Source of the DNA: Shinella lacus
Lineage (GTDB): Bacteria > Pseudomonadota > Alphaproteobacteria > Rhizobiales > Rhizobiaceae
Direction: 5' to 3'
Length of the DNA: 64,000 nucleotides
Assembly: GCF_010994755.1 (NCBI RefSeq)
Contig: NZ_WHSB02000001.1
Span: forward strand, 186,001 to 250,000
Position 1 is the first letter of the stretch; each line of letters begins with the position of its first letter. The notes under the pieces were generated by a model. The model had not been told where the DNA came from. It saw only the letters and a program-made list of their open reading frames with translations, and did no database searches. Positions 18,816 to 26,712 of the stretch are shown here, in pieces. The translations under genes were made by a program, and so were the position numbers.

Positions 18816-19985
18816 ATGGTCAATATTACGGTCGCCGGCATCGGTTATGTCGGCCTTTCCAACGCCGTGCTTCTCGCGCAGCATAATGACGTCATCGCCT
18901 ATGATATCAGCGAGCAACGCGTCGCCCGGGTGAATGCGCGCCACTCGCCCATCGTCGATACGGAAATCGAGCACTATCTCAGCACCAAGCCGTTGCGGCT
19001 GAAGGCAACGATGGACAAGGCGGAAGCCTTTGCCGGCGCCGAATTCGTCGTGGTGGCCACGCCGACAAACTACGATCCCGAAAGCAACTATTTCGATACA
19101 CGCAGTATCGAGGCCGTGATCGACGACGTACGGCGCGTCAACCGGGATGCCACGATCATCATCAAGTCGACCGTGCCGGTCGGCTATACCCAGTCGCTGC
19201 GCGACGCACGCGATGACGACCGGATCGTCTTCTCTCCGGAATTCCTGCGCGAAGGCAAGGCGCTCTACGACAACCTGCATCCTTCACGCATCATCATTGG
19301 CGCGGATACGCCGGAGGCCCATCGCTTCGCGGACCTGCTTCGGCAAGGGGCGGTGAAGACGGATATTCCGGTGCTCGCGACCGGCTCAGGCGAAGCGGAG
19401 GCGATCAAGCTCTTCGCCAACACCTATCTCGCCATGCGCGTCGCCTATTTCAACGAGCTCGATTCCTACGCCATTACCCACGGTATCGATACGCGCCAGA
19501 TCATCGAGGGTGTCGGGCTCGATCCGCGCATCGGAAAGCACTACAACAACCCGTCCTTCGGCTATGGCGGTTATTGCCTGCCGAAGGATACCAAGCAGCT
19601 TCTCGCCAATTTCAGCGAAGTCCCCCAAAACCTGATCCGGGCGATTGTCGATGCCAATACGACGCGTAAGGATTTCCTGGCCGGCGATATCGCCGCGCGC
19701 AATCCGGATGTGGTGGGGGTCTATCGCCTCGCGATGAAGAAGGATTCGGACAATTTCCGCGAATCCTCGATCCAGGGCATCATGAAGCGCATCAAGGCAA
19801 AGGGCATTCCGGTCATCATCTATGAGCCGGACTTTGACGGAGAGACGTTCTTCCGCTCGGAAATCGTGCGTGATCTCGCAGAGTTCAAGCGCCGCGCCGA
19901 CCTCATCATCGCCAATCGCGTTTCGGACGATCTCGACGACGTGCGCGGAAAGATCTACACGCGCGATATTTTCGGAGCTGACTGA
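18816..19985 (+). CDS. ugd: UDP-glucose 6-dehydrogenase
   Basis: A 389-residue NAD-dependent enzyme that makes UDP-glucuronate from UDP-glucose. The Rossmann motif is AGIGYVGLS (residues 7-15), KSTVPVGYT lies at 117-125, and the catalytic Cys254 sits in [14 protein letters not shown]. The length and the [18 protein letters not shown] segment match the short enterobacterial-type Ugd form. CAGAGG precedes the ATG. It is the second sugar-nucleotide dehydrogenase of the locus and ends the plus-strand arm, facing the methyltransferase gene across 40 bases. Together with the AlgD-like gene it points to an acidic polymer. Confidence 0.92.
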   Translation: MVNITVAGIGYVGLSNAVLLAQHNDVIAYDISEQRVARVNARHSPIVDTEIEHYLSTKPLRLKATMDKAEAFAGAEFVVVATPTNYDPESNYFDTRSIEAVIDDVRRVNRDATIIIKSTVPVGYTQSLRDARDDDRIVFSPEFLREGKALYDNLHPSRIIIGADTPEAHRFADLLRQGAVKTDIPVLATGSGEAEAIKLFANTYLAMRVAYFNELDSYAITHGIDTRQIIEGVGLDPRIGKHYNNPSFGYGGYCLPKDTKQLLANFSEVPQNLIRAIVDANTTRKDFLAGDIAARNPDVVGVYRLAMKKDSDNFRESSIQGIMKRIKAKGIPVIIYEPDFDGETFFRSEIVRDLAEFKRRADLIIANRVSDDLDDVRGKIYTRDIFGAD

Positions 19986-20025
19986 CCGGCAGCGTTTCCG
20001 CCGGCCAAAGTGTGCCGAAAGGCTT

Positions 20026-20754
20026 TTATCGCTTGGTTGCGATGAAGATCGTCTCGCCGGGCAAAAGGCCATACTGGCCGACATAGGGTTCCTGGGCCAC
20101 GAATTCTTCGAGGTCGAAGCCGGCCGCCATCACGCGATCCCGGAAGTCGCGGCCGTAATAGCGCACATGATCCGACTGCCCAAAGTGAAGGAGCCGTTCC
20201 GCCGGATCGGTGATCGATGGATTTTCATAGGTCGTCGGCCAGCCCTCGACGAGCGGGACCGTCAGCAGCGCCACACCGCCGGTCACCAGTATCCGGTGCA
20301 GCTCGGCGAGCGCTTTGGTGTCGTCGACATGCTCCATGACATGGTTGCAGATCACCAGCTCGATGCTGTCGGCCGGCAGGTCGATGGCTTCGATGTTCAT
20401 TTCCCGGTCGCCGCGGTTCGGGTCGATGTCGGCGCCGATATAGGAGGCGGCCACCGTCTCGATACCCTTGCGAAGCGTCGGCTCGGGCGCGAAATGCAGG
20501 ATTGACTTGCCCTTCGTCAGGTCGGGGCGGTCGTTCAGGAGAAGCGTGAACTGCCGGTGGCGCTCAAGCGAGCCGCAGGTCGGGCACATCGCATTGAGGC
20601 GCGGCGGGTAACCCGCGAGGCGAAACTTCTGGCTGTTTCCGCAGCAGGCGCAGGTAAAGACGCGGGAATCACTCTGCATGAGCAACTCCTTTACGGCCTT
20701 TGCATCCTGCAACCAGGGAAACGCAGCCCTTATCTTACGGCTGAAATAGGACAC
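20026..20754 (-). CDS. SAM-dependent methyltransferase with N-terminal zinc ribbon
   Basis: A class I methyltransferase, about 242 residues from GTG 20754 (AAAAGGTG just upstream); the frame extends to a TTG at 20832 without a ribosome site. A CxxC pair near residue 35 (CACCG) and another near 57 (CPTCG) form a likely zinc ribbon. The methyltransferase core shows YIGADIDPN, NIEAIDLPADSIELVICNHVMEHVDD and LLTVPL. The target may be a sugar residue of the polysaccharide, judged only from its place at the end of the locus. The codons upstream of the GTG lie in an AT-rich leader. Confidence 0.75.
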   Translation of the reverse strand: MSYFSRKIRAAFPWLQDAKAVKELLMQSDSRVFTCACCGNSQKFRLAGYPPRLNAMCPTCGSLERHRQFTLLLNDRPDLTKGKSILHFAPEPTLRKGIETVAASYIGADIDPNRGDREMNIEAIDLPADSIELVICNHVMEHVDDTKALAELHRILVTGGVALLTVPLVEGWPTTYENPSITDPAERLLHFGQSDHVRYYGRDFRDRVMAAGFDLEEFVAQEPYVGQYGLLPGETIFIATKR

Positions 20755-21041
20755 AACGATACACCTTTTAAAGTAAGTTAGAACATGCCCTTGGTCATCT
20801 ACACTATTCTCCGAATAATGAAAACTCTCCAAAGATTACATTTCGGTAATCCAGAAATAGAACTGATCTGTACCTTTTCTGGATTCACTTTGTTTCAAAT
20901 GCCGACAAGAAAATCGGCAGAATTTCCGTCTGCTAATCGTTCATTAATCTTTACCGGAATCCGGCGGCCGATGCCATAGCTGGCACAGTCAGTTACAATC
21001 TATGGTTAAAATCACTTAACATATACATGACAAAAGCCAAC
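20755..21041. promoter_or_regulatory. AT-rich leader with inverted repeats upstream of the methyltransferase gene
   Basis: This stretch between the methyltransferase start and the 21.04-kb hairpin holds no convincing gene and is visibly AT-richer than its surroundings. It contains a perfect 10-base inverted repeat, AATCCAGAAA (20848-20857) and TTTCTGGATT (20876-20885), a second smaller one TGCCGA/TCGGCA (20900-20905/20914-20919), and GTTAA/TTAAC near 21004-21019. These may be operators or leader hairpins for the minus-strand methyltransferase gene. AT-rich promoters are typical targets of MucR/Ros-type regulators of rhizobial exopolysaccharide genes, but no specific site is identified. Confidence 0.45.
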
Positions 21042-21072
21042 GAAGAGAGGTGGCCGGGAACCACCTCTCTTC
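21042..21072 (-). terminator. Strong intrinsic terminator-like hairpin after the moc-like operon
   Basis: A perfect 12-bp stem, GAAGAGAGGTGG (21042-21053) with CCACCTCTCTTC (21061-21072), around a 7-base loop. It lies 38 bases past the stop of the isomerase gene on the minus strand and is followed on that strand by GTTGGCTTTT. On the plus strand TTT follows directly. Its position makes it the end of the minus-strand operon that starts near 26.7 or 28.1 kb. Confidence 0.7.
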
Positions 21073-21110
21073 TTTCGACCGCAACCCGAGGAGGTCGGCT
21101 GCGGCAGAGG

Positions 21111-21944
21111 CTACCGGTCGATCGCGGCCCAGAGACCCCGCACCATCCGGCGCAGGAGCAAGGCCTCCGCCCATCTGTCCGTCGTGTCGTTGCCGTCACG
21201 TCCGGTGATGGCATAGGGCTTGGGGCCGAGTTCGCAGGTGAAGACCAGTTCGGCATCGTCAGCGGCACGCGATCGCCACGCGCGAAAACCGTCGTCCCAC
21301 CATTGCAGGAAGAGATCGACCCAGGGGCGATGGTGCGGAAAGGTGATCTCGATCTGCACCTGTTCACGCGAAGCGACGCGGCCGTGGAAGGCTTTTGCAT
21401 TGCGCAGGATGCGCTGAATCAGCGCGTGGTTTTCAGCGTCGACCGGAAAGGCGAACTCCCGACCGACGAGGAAATGTGAGAGGTCGGCGAGGAGCGGCAG
21501 GTCTGGACGGCGCTCCAGCAGGTCGAGTGTGAAGAAGAGATCCGTGGTCATGCGATCGCGATGCGTCTCGATGAAGACGGGAATGCCCGCATCCTCGGCA
21601 AGCCGCATCCAGCCATCGAGCAGCGGCAGGCAATCCTCGATACGGCGCAGCCGCACATCGGGTTGCAGGTTGATATGGCTGACCGGGAATTCGGTCGCCA
21701 GTTCGAGCGGCAAGCGCAGGTCGTCGATGGTGCGCGGGAAACAGACGCCTTCGATCTTCAGCCCGGTGCCGCGCAGGGTTTCGTCGAGACCCGCCACGTC
21801 CCGGCGATTGGTATAATGCGCGCTGACGCCATCGAACCCCGCCGCCGCAATCATCGCGATGTTTTCCGCGAGGCTGCGCTCCTGGCCGTCGGTGTTCCGG
21901 CGCTCCATTGCCCAGAGCGATTGAAAGACAAGCAGCTTTTGCAT
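21111..21944 (-). CDS. Sugar phosphate isomerase/epimerase-family TIM-barrel protein (MocC-like position)
   Basis: A 277-residue TIM-barrel protein of the xylose isomerase-like/AP endonuclease 2 superfamily. Metal-ligand candidates are in FIETHRDR (Glu and His), LADLSHF (Asp, His), KAFHGRVASREQ (His) and FTCELGP (Glu). In inositol and rhizopine catabolism such proteins act as inosose isomerases/dehydratases or epimerases. The start overlaps the preceding reductase stop in a TGATG junction; the GTG three bases earlier is an alternative. It is the last gene before the terminator. The actual substrate is unknown; the moc link comes from its neighbours. Confidence 0.75.
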   Translation of the reverse strand: MQKLLVFQSLWAMERRNTDGQERSLAENIAMIAAAGFDGVSAHYTNRRDVAGLDETLRGTGLKIEGVCFPRTIDDLRLPLELATEFPVSHINLQPDVRLRRIEDCLPLLDGWMRLAEDAGIPVFIETHRDRMTTDLFFTLDLLERRPDLPLLADLSHFLVGREFAFPVDAENHALIQRILRNAKAFHGRVASREQVQIEITFPHHRPWVDLFLQWWDDGFRAWRSRAADDAELVFTCELGPKPYAITGRDGNDTTDRWAEALLLRRMVRGLWAAIDR

Positions 21945-23149
21945 CACGCGGCCCGTGCGCTCTTGAGGAGCGTTTTGAGGTTGACGCCCGGGTCCATCAG
22001 CGCGGCCGGATCGGGGGCGACGCCGGCGGCGATCAGCATTTCCGCCAGTTTGATATCCCTGGCGATACCGTTGCCGACACCAAGACCTGCTGCGGCGACG
22101 AGGCGCCCGCCGTCAAGATAGAACTCCAGTTCGCCGTCGCCAAGCGTGCGCACGATACTTTGATGCCCCGGCAGCGGCAGGCCTGCCACCTGCAAGCAGA
22201 GATCGTATTGGTCGGACCAGAACCAGGGCGTCGCAGCAAAGGCCTCGTTGGCACCCGCCATGTTGCGCGCGGCCGTCTCGGCCTGGCTGCGCGCGTTGCG
22301 CCAACTCTCGAAGCGGACTTGGCCGCCATCGGGCTGAGACACGGCGGCGCAGTCGCCGGCCGCGAAAATGTGCGGGTCGCTCGTGCGCAGAAATGCATCG
22401 GTGAGGATGCCGTTGCCGGTTGCAAGTCCGGCGGCCTCGGCCAGTGCCATATCAGGCACGACACCGACGGCGGCAACAACGATGTCGGCGGGCACGCACG
22501 CGTCATCGGCCAGCAGGACGGCGTCGGGAGTGATCTCGGCCACGCCTTGCCCGAGATAGAACAGCACGCCCTCCTCCATATGCCGGGCATGCAGCGTCGC
22601 GGCAAAGCGCGCGGGAACCGCCCGCCCGAGCGGCTTTGGCGCTGCTTCGATAATGCTGACGGCGACGCCTTTGCCGCGCAGCACCGCGGCAAGCTCCATT
22701 CCGATCAAGCCGCCGCCGATAATTGCGACTCGCCCGCCCGCCTCTGCCTTGGAAAAGATCGCCGCCGCATCCGCATAGGTACGGAAGTCGAGCGCGCGCC
22801 CGGCGCCGGGGCATGCCAGGCGTCTCGGCCGCGCGCCGGTGGCGAGGAGCAGTTTATCATAGGCCAGCGTGCGCCCGTCGCTGAGCACTACAGATCGGGC
22901 GTCCGGCTCGATGCGCAAGGCAGAAACGCCCTGATGATAGTCGATGCCAGTGGCCTCCAGCGCCGGTAGCCCGCAGATCGGCTTCATCTGCACCGCGCCG
23001 TCCAGCGGCTTGGAGAGCGGTGGGCGCTCGTAGGGCGAATGCGGCTCCGCGCCGACCAGCGTGATAGCACCCGAAAAGCGCGCCTCGCGGGCGGCAAAGG
23101 CCGCGCGGGTGCCGGCCTCGCCCGCACCGATGATGACGATACCCTGCAT
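21944..23149 (-). CDS. FAD-dependent ferredoxin reductase (MocF-like)
   Basis: A 401-residue NAD(P)H-dependent reductase of the class that serves ring-hydroxylating or P450 systems. The FAD site is IVIIGAGEAGTRAA at the N-terminus, followed by SPYERPPLSK. The NAD site is VAIIGGGLIGMELAAVL mid-chain, and ATGDCA-like IFAAGDCAAV closes the second FAD loop. A good GGGAGA site precedes ATG 23149. It would pass electrons from NAD(P)H to the Rieske ferredoxin two genes upstream, which reduces the membrane hydroxylase. Part of the minus-strand moc-like operon. Confidence 0.85.
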   Translation of the reverse strand: MQGIVIIGAGEAGTRAAFAAREARFSGAITLVGAEPHSPYERPPLSKPLDGAVQMKPICGLPALEATGIDYHQGVSALRIEPDARSVVLSDGRTLAYDKLLLATGARPRRLACPGAGRALDFRTYADAAAIFSKAEAGGRVAIIGGGLIGMELAAVLRGKGVAVSIIEAAPKPLGRAVPARFAATLHARHMEEGVLFYLGQGVAEITPDAVLLADDACVPADIVVAAVGVVPDMALAEAAGLATGNGILTDAFLRTSDPHIFAAGDCAAVSQPDGGQVRFESWRNARSQAETAARNMAGANEAFAATPWFWSDQYDLCLQVAGLPLPGHQSIVRTLGDGELEFYLDGGRLVAAAGLGVGNGIARDIKLAEMLIAAGVAPDPAALMDPGVNLKTLLKSARAA

Positions 23150-23204
23150 GTCGTCTCCCTGGAAAATGAGACCGGCGCGAACCAGAAGCGCGCCGGCCGG
23201 AGCA

Positions 23205-24149
23205 TTAGTTCTTGCTGGCGTATTCGGCCATGTTCTTCGGCGTCACGAGCTCGAAAGGCACCATGACTTGCTTTTCGACCGGTTCGCCGCGCGCAAGCGC
23301 CACGGCTGTATCCATGGCGCTTGCCGATTGGCCCTTGGCATTCTGGAACACGGTCGCGTCGAGATCGCCGGCGGCCATGGCGGCAAGGCCATCTTGCGTC
23401 GCATCGATGCCGATGACGATGACATCGTCCATCGACAGGCCGGACGCTTTCAGCGCCTGGATCGCGCCGATCGCCATTTCGTCATTGTTGGCGAAGACCA
23501 CGTCGATCGGCTGGCCGGCGGTGATCCAGTTCGTCGTCATGTCCATGGCATTGGTGCGCGTCCAGGCGGCGGACTGCTCGTCGGCGATCGTGACGCCCTT
23601 GCAGTCGCCCGCCGCCAGCGCGTCCTTGAACGAGGAGGTGCGATCGCGCGAGGCCTGATGGGCGAGATCGCCCATCAGGATGTAGACCTGCGCCGCGCCC
23701 GCCTTGCCCTTCTCCTGGAGCAGCGAACAGGCCGCCTCGCCAGCCAGGCGCCCGGCGTCGGTTTCCTTGGATCCGACATAGGCCTGCTTTTCCGGCAGCT
23801 TGTCGACGTTTTCGGGTTCCAGATTGAGGTACACGAGCGGAATGCCGGCCTTCGCCGCCGCTTCGCTGACACCCGGGGCAGCCGACGTGTCCGTCAGCGT
23901 CATGACGATCGCATCCACCCCTGCCGCAATGAAATTGTTCACCTGGTTGAGCTGCTTGGAAATGTCGGTCTGCGCGTCCTCGACCTGGACGTTGACGCCC
24001 GCGACCTCGGAGGCCCTAGCGCTCAGCCCTTCGCGCAGCAGCGTCTGGAAATTGTTGTCGAAGCTCTGCATTGAGATGCCGATCGTCTCGGCCGAGGCAG
24101 CACTTGCCGTCAAGGCGGCCAGCACGGCCGCCAGATACAGTGTTTTCAT
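23205..24149 (-). CDS. Periplasmic sugar-binding protein, ribose/rhizopine type (MocB-like)
   Basis: A 314-residue type I periplasmic binding protein. ATG 24149 lies 5 bases from GGGAGG (ATG 24152 is an alternative). A signal peptide of about 20 residues ends ASAASA. The mature protein has AAGVDAIVMTLTD, YVGSKETDAGRLAGE and DVVFANNDEMAIGAIQALKA, as in RbsB/inositol binding proteins. It would deliver a sugar or cyclitol to an ABC importer, but no permease or ATPase gene is next to it, as is also the case for mocB in rhizopine loci. Genes on both sides point to rhizopine-like substrates. Confidence 0.85.
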   Translation of the reverse strand: MKTLYLAAVLAALTASAASAETIGISMQSFDNNFQTLLREGLSARASEVAGVNVQVEDAQTDISKQLNQVNNFIAAGVDAIVMTLTDTSAAPGVSEAAAKAGIPLVYLNLEPENVDKLPEKQAYVGSKETDAGRLAGEAACSLLQEKGKAGAAQVYILMGDLAHQASRDRTSSFKDALAAGDCKGVTIADEQSAAWTRTNAMDMTTNWITAGQPIDVVFANNDEMAIGAIQALKASGLSMDDVIVIGIDATQDGLAAMAAGDLDATVFQNAKGQSASAMDTAVALARGEPVEKQVMVPFELVTPKNMAEYASKN

Positions 24150-24224
24150 CATATCCTCCCAATGGGTGCCGGTTCACCCGATCACATTCCGGAAGCCCGA
24201 TGGGCCTGGTTGATGTGCGCGGCG

Positions 24225-24536
24225 CTAGCTGAGCGCCACGCGGATCTCGCCGTCGATCACTTCGACGGGATAGATCTTTAGGTTCTCGCAAGCGGGGAGC
24301 CTGAGCGCCTCGCCGGTGCGGTAGTCGAAGGCGCCGGAATGCTTGGGACATTCCACCTCGAAATCCATGACCAGCCCGTCCGCCAGATGGATCGCCTCGT
24401 GGGTGCAGAGGCCGGCGGTGCAGTAGACGCTGTCGTCCGGTCCGCGGTAGAGCGCGTAGGTGCGGCCGCCATGGTCGAAGCGAATGGCGCCTTCCTGTTC
24501 GATGTCGTCGAGCTTGCAGGCGGGAACCCAGGTCAT
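24225..24536 (-). CDS. MocE-family Rieske [2Fe-2S] ferredoxin
   Basis: A 103-residue Rieske ferredoxin. The start ATG 24536 overlaps the hydroxylase stop in an ATGA junction; the longer open frame only shadows that gene. The cluster ligands are visible as C-T-H in AGLCTHEAIHL and C-P-K-H in VECPKHSGAFD, followed by the usual Pro-rich turn (LRLPACENLKIYPVEV). It transfers electrons between the FAD reductase and the membrane hydroxylase encoded beside it. The name follows the rhizopine demethylation protein MocE of rhizobia, which it resembles in size and neighbourhood. Confidence 0.88.
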   Translation of the reverse strand: MTWVPACKLDDIEQEGAIRFDHGGRTYALYRGPDDSVYCTAGLCTHEAIHLADGLVMDFEVECPKHSGAFDYRTGEALRLPACENLKIYPVEVIDGEIRVALS

Positions 24537-25567
24537 TCGGCTGCTCCCTGAACTTGCGTGCGGGCCTTGCGGGCGGCGAGCTTTTCCTTGCGCCGGCGGT
24601 AGCGTTCCTGCATGCGCGCCTCGCCGTCCGCCGAGCCGTCGTGCCAGGTGCCGAACCACTTATCGAGCGGGATCAGCGCGTCGCCGTAGTTCACCTCGAA
24701 ATATTTGTGGTGCAGGTAATGCGCATAGGCGTGGCTATCGACCAGCTTGTCCTCGCCGACCTCCACCTTGTCGAAGCCGACATGGCCGGGGATCGCGCCG
24801 AAGCCGGCATAGTGCAACTGGTAGAGCATGAGGATCGGGTTCGACGGCAGGACCAGGTGGTAGAAGGCCGTGCCGAGATAGAGAAAATGCTCGACCGGAT
24901 GCATCGACAGCGAGGACCAGGGCGACGGGTTGACCGAATTGTGGTGGACCGAATGCACCCATTTGTAGAGGAACGGCGTGTGGATGAGCCGATGGATGCA
25001 GAAGAAGTGGAACTCGTGGATGATCGGCACCACGAGGGCGACGAGGGCAAGCGTCCACGGGTTTTCGGTGAAGCTCAGCCAGGGCGCATAACCATTGGCA
25101 TAGGCCCAGAGCATCGCGACCTCGATGGCGGTCCAGATGGTGACGCCGGAAAGGAAGGTGCGCAGGATATTGTCGAGGTTCTGGCTTTCGAACCAGAAAG
25201 CCTTGTTCTTCTGATCTGCGGGGAATTTGCCGTTGTACTTGAAGCGGTTCTCCTGCCGCTTCAGCACATAAAGGTGAACCTCGAAGGCGCCATAGAAAAG
25301 CGCCACGCAGACAGCGTTGACGGCATAGAGCCAGGCGATCCAGCCGGCGCTCAGCGTCGCCATCGTCTCCACCGGCGGGATGACCCAGGCCCAGTAAGCG
25401 ACGGCGGAGGCCGCGAAGATCGCATTCCACGGGAAGAAATAGTGCGGCAGCCACTTCAGGACCGCCAGCAGCCGCGGCGGAAAGGTGAAGAGCGGTGCGG
25501 TTTCGACAGGCTCATGCGGCGCCCAGTCCCCCCGCTTGTTGCGCGTGCCATATTTTAAGTCGTCCAT
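24533..25567 (-). CDS. Membrane fatty acid hydroxylase/sterol desaturase-family di-iron oxygenase (MocD-like position)
   Basis: A 344-residue integral membrane protein. Hydrophobic segments lie at about residues 30-60, 70-95 and 135-185. The di-iron histidine boxes are HEFHFFCIHRLIH, WVHSVHHNS and HYLHHKYFEVNYGD. AAGGAG sits 7 bases before ATG 25567. With the adjacent Rieske ferredoxin and FAD reductase it forms a three-component monooxygenase; in rhizopine catabolism the comparable MocD/E/F system removes the O-methyl group from 3-O-methyl-scyllo-inosamine. Substrate here is inferred only from context. Confidence 0.82.
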   Translation of the reverse strand: MDDLKYGTRNKRGDWAPHEPVETAPLFTFPPRLLAVLKWLPHYFFPWNAIFAASAVAYWAWVIPPVETMATLSAGWIAWLYAVNAVCVALFYGAFEVHLYVLKRQENRFKYNGKFPADQKNKAFWFESQNLDNILRTFLSGVTIWTAIEVAMLWAYANGYAPWLSFTENPWTLALVALVVPIIHEFHFFCIHRLIHTPFLYKWVHSVHHNSVNPSPWSSLSMHPVEHFLYLGTAFYHLVLPSNPILMLYQLHYAGFGAIPGHVGFDKVEVGEDKLVDSHAYAHYLHHKYFEVNYGDALIPLDKWFGTWHDGSADGEARMQERYRRRKEKLAARKARTQVQGAAE

Positions 25568-25682
25568 AACGCTCTCCTTCGGCAGACCTTTCCGATGGGA
25601 GACGCGCGGCCTTTTCCTGAAACGCCGCCTCTCCTCCCGACCGCAAAAGTAGCAGGAGGCCGTTCAAACACCGAAGGCTTAG

Positions 25683-25700
25683 TTGATCAAAACAGATCAA
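25683..25700. promoter_or_regulatory. Candidate operator for the LacI-family regulator
   Basis: An inverted repeat with TTGATC (25683-25688) and GATCAA (25695-25700) separated by 6 bases. It overlaps the last codon of the LacI-type gene and lies about 115 bases upstream of the hydroxylase start. The spacing is wider than in a classical LacI/PurR operator, so this is a position-based guess. Confidence 0.35.
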
Positions 25701-26698
25701 AGACTCTCGGCGGTAATGGTGATGAAGCGGATGGGATTGCGGTCCGGCTCAACCTCGGTGAGACCGACGCGACGCAGGATGAGGTCGAGCGCACGCTGCG
25801 CCTGCGCCTCCGGCGCCTGGTCGAGCACCACATCCATGATGCCGTCGCGCAGGGCCGCGCGGGTGTAGTCGGTCAGTTCGTGGCCGATGAACAGAATGTC
25901 CTTGCCGCGACCATGGCGCCGCAGCACGTCGATCAAGGCCGAGTTCGCGCCGCCGGCATTGTAGAGACCGACGAGGTTCGGAAACATGCCGAGCGCCATC
26001 GCGAGCGTTTCCGCGCTGAAATGTTCTTCGTCGCGGGTGAAGCCGAGCCAGTCGAAACTGATCGCACCGGGATGGTCGCGAAAATATTCGGAAAAGCCGC
26101 GGATACGGTCATGGTGGACCTGATAGATCGGATGGCACAGCGCGACGACCGGGCCTTCCGTCCGCGCCATGCGGGCGATGAAATGGGCGGCCGTGCGCCC
26201 CGCGGCGTAGTTGTCGATGCCGACGAAGTCGACCTTGTCCTCGGAAGCACGGGTCACGACATGGACGACCGGCACGCCCTGCCGGACGACTGTTTCCACC
26301 GCCGCCCGGATCAGCGGGCTGTTTGGAACCGCAAGGATAAGGCCTGCGCGCGGCACGTCCGTGGACAGGATGTGCCGGGCGATCTCCTGCGGGTTCATCT
26401 CCTCCGCAAACCGCCGATGCACCACCACGAGCGGATCGAGCGTCGCGGCGATCCGTTCGAACGCCTTGGAGAGGCGGCGATAGAAGGTCGTCTCGGGGCG
26501 CACCATCAGCACGTCGATGCGCAGCAGGCCGCGGTGTGCTTCGGGAAGCGTGCGCGGATAGTTGAGGCTGCGCGCGGCGGCGACCACCTTCTCGACCAGT
26601 TCGGGCCGCACGCCCCCTCGCCCGTTGAGCACCCGCTCCACCGTCGCGGTCCCCACCCCGGCCTGGCGGGCGATGTCCCGGTAGCGCGGTTTGCTCAC
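25697..26698 (-). CDS. LacI-family transcriptional regulator
   Basis: A 333-residue repressor. GTG 26698 is chosen because GGGAGG lies 8 bases upstream and the protein then begins SKPRYRDIARQAGVGTATVERVLNGRGGV, the standard LacI helix-turn-helix and hinge. Upstream in-frame codons overlap the amidase gene. The remaining part is a periplasmic-binding-protein-like effector domain with VPRAGLILAVPNSPLI, VVHVVTRASEDKVDFVGIDNYAAGRTAAHFIAR and a final catabolite-type dimer region. It lies 14 bases after the amidase and just before the moc-like genes, so it probably controls them in response to the imported sugar or cyclitol. Confidence 0.88.
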   Translation of the reverse strand: MSKPRYRDIARQAGVGTATVERVLNGRGGVRPELVEKVVAAARSLNYPRTLPEAHRGLLRIDVLMVRPETTFYRRLSKAFERIAATLDPLVVVHRRFAEEMNPQEIARHILSTDVPRAGLILAVPNSPLIRAAVETVVRQGVPVVHVVTRASEDKVDFVGIDNYAAGRTAAHFIARMARTEGPVVALCHPIYQVHHDRIRGFSEYFRDHPGAISFDWLGFTRDEEHFSAETLAMALGMFPNLVGLYNAGGANSALIDVLRRHGRGKDILFIGHELTDYTRAALRDGIMDVVLDQAPEAQAQRALDLILRRVGLTEVEPDRNPIRFITITAESL

Positions 26699-26712
26699 GC
26701 TAAAACCTCCCG

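Noticed and set aside
20981..20996. TGGCAC followed by TTAC, looking like a sigma-54 promoter
   Set aside because: The spacing is 6 bases instead of 5 and the -12 element lacks the GC dinucleotide; no activator gene is nearby.
21027..21479. A plus-strand open frame starting at ATG 21027
   Set aside because: Its start lies beside the terminator hairpin and the rest is antisense to the isomerase gene; it has no ribosome site and no family features.
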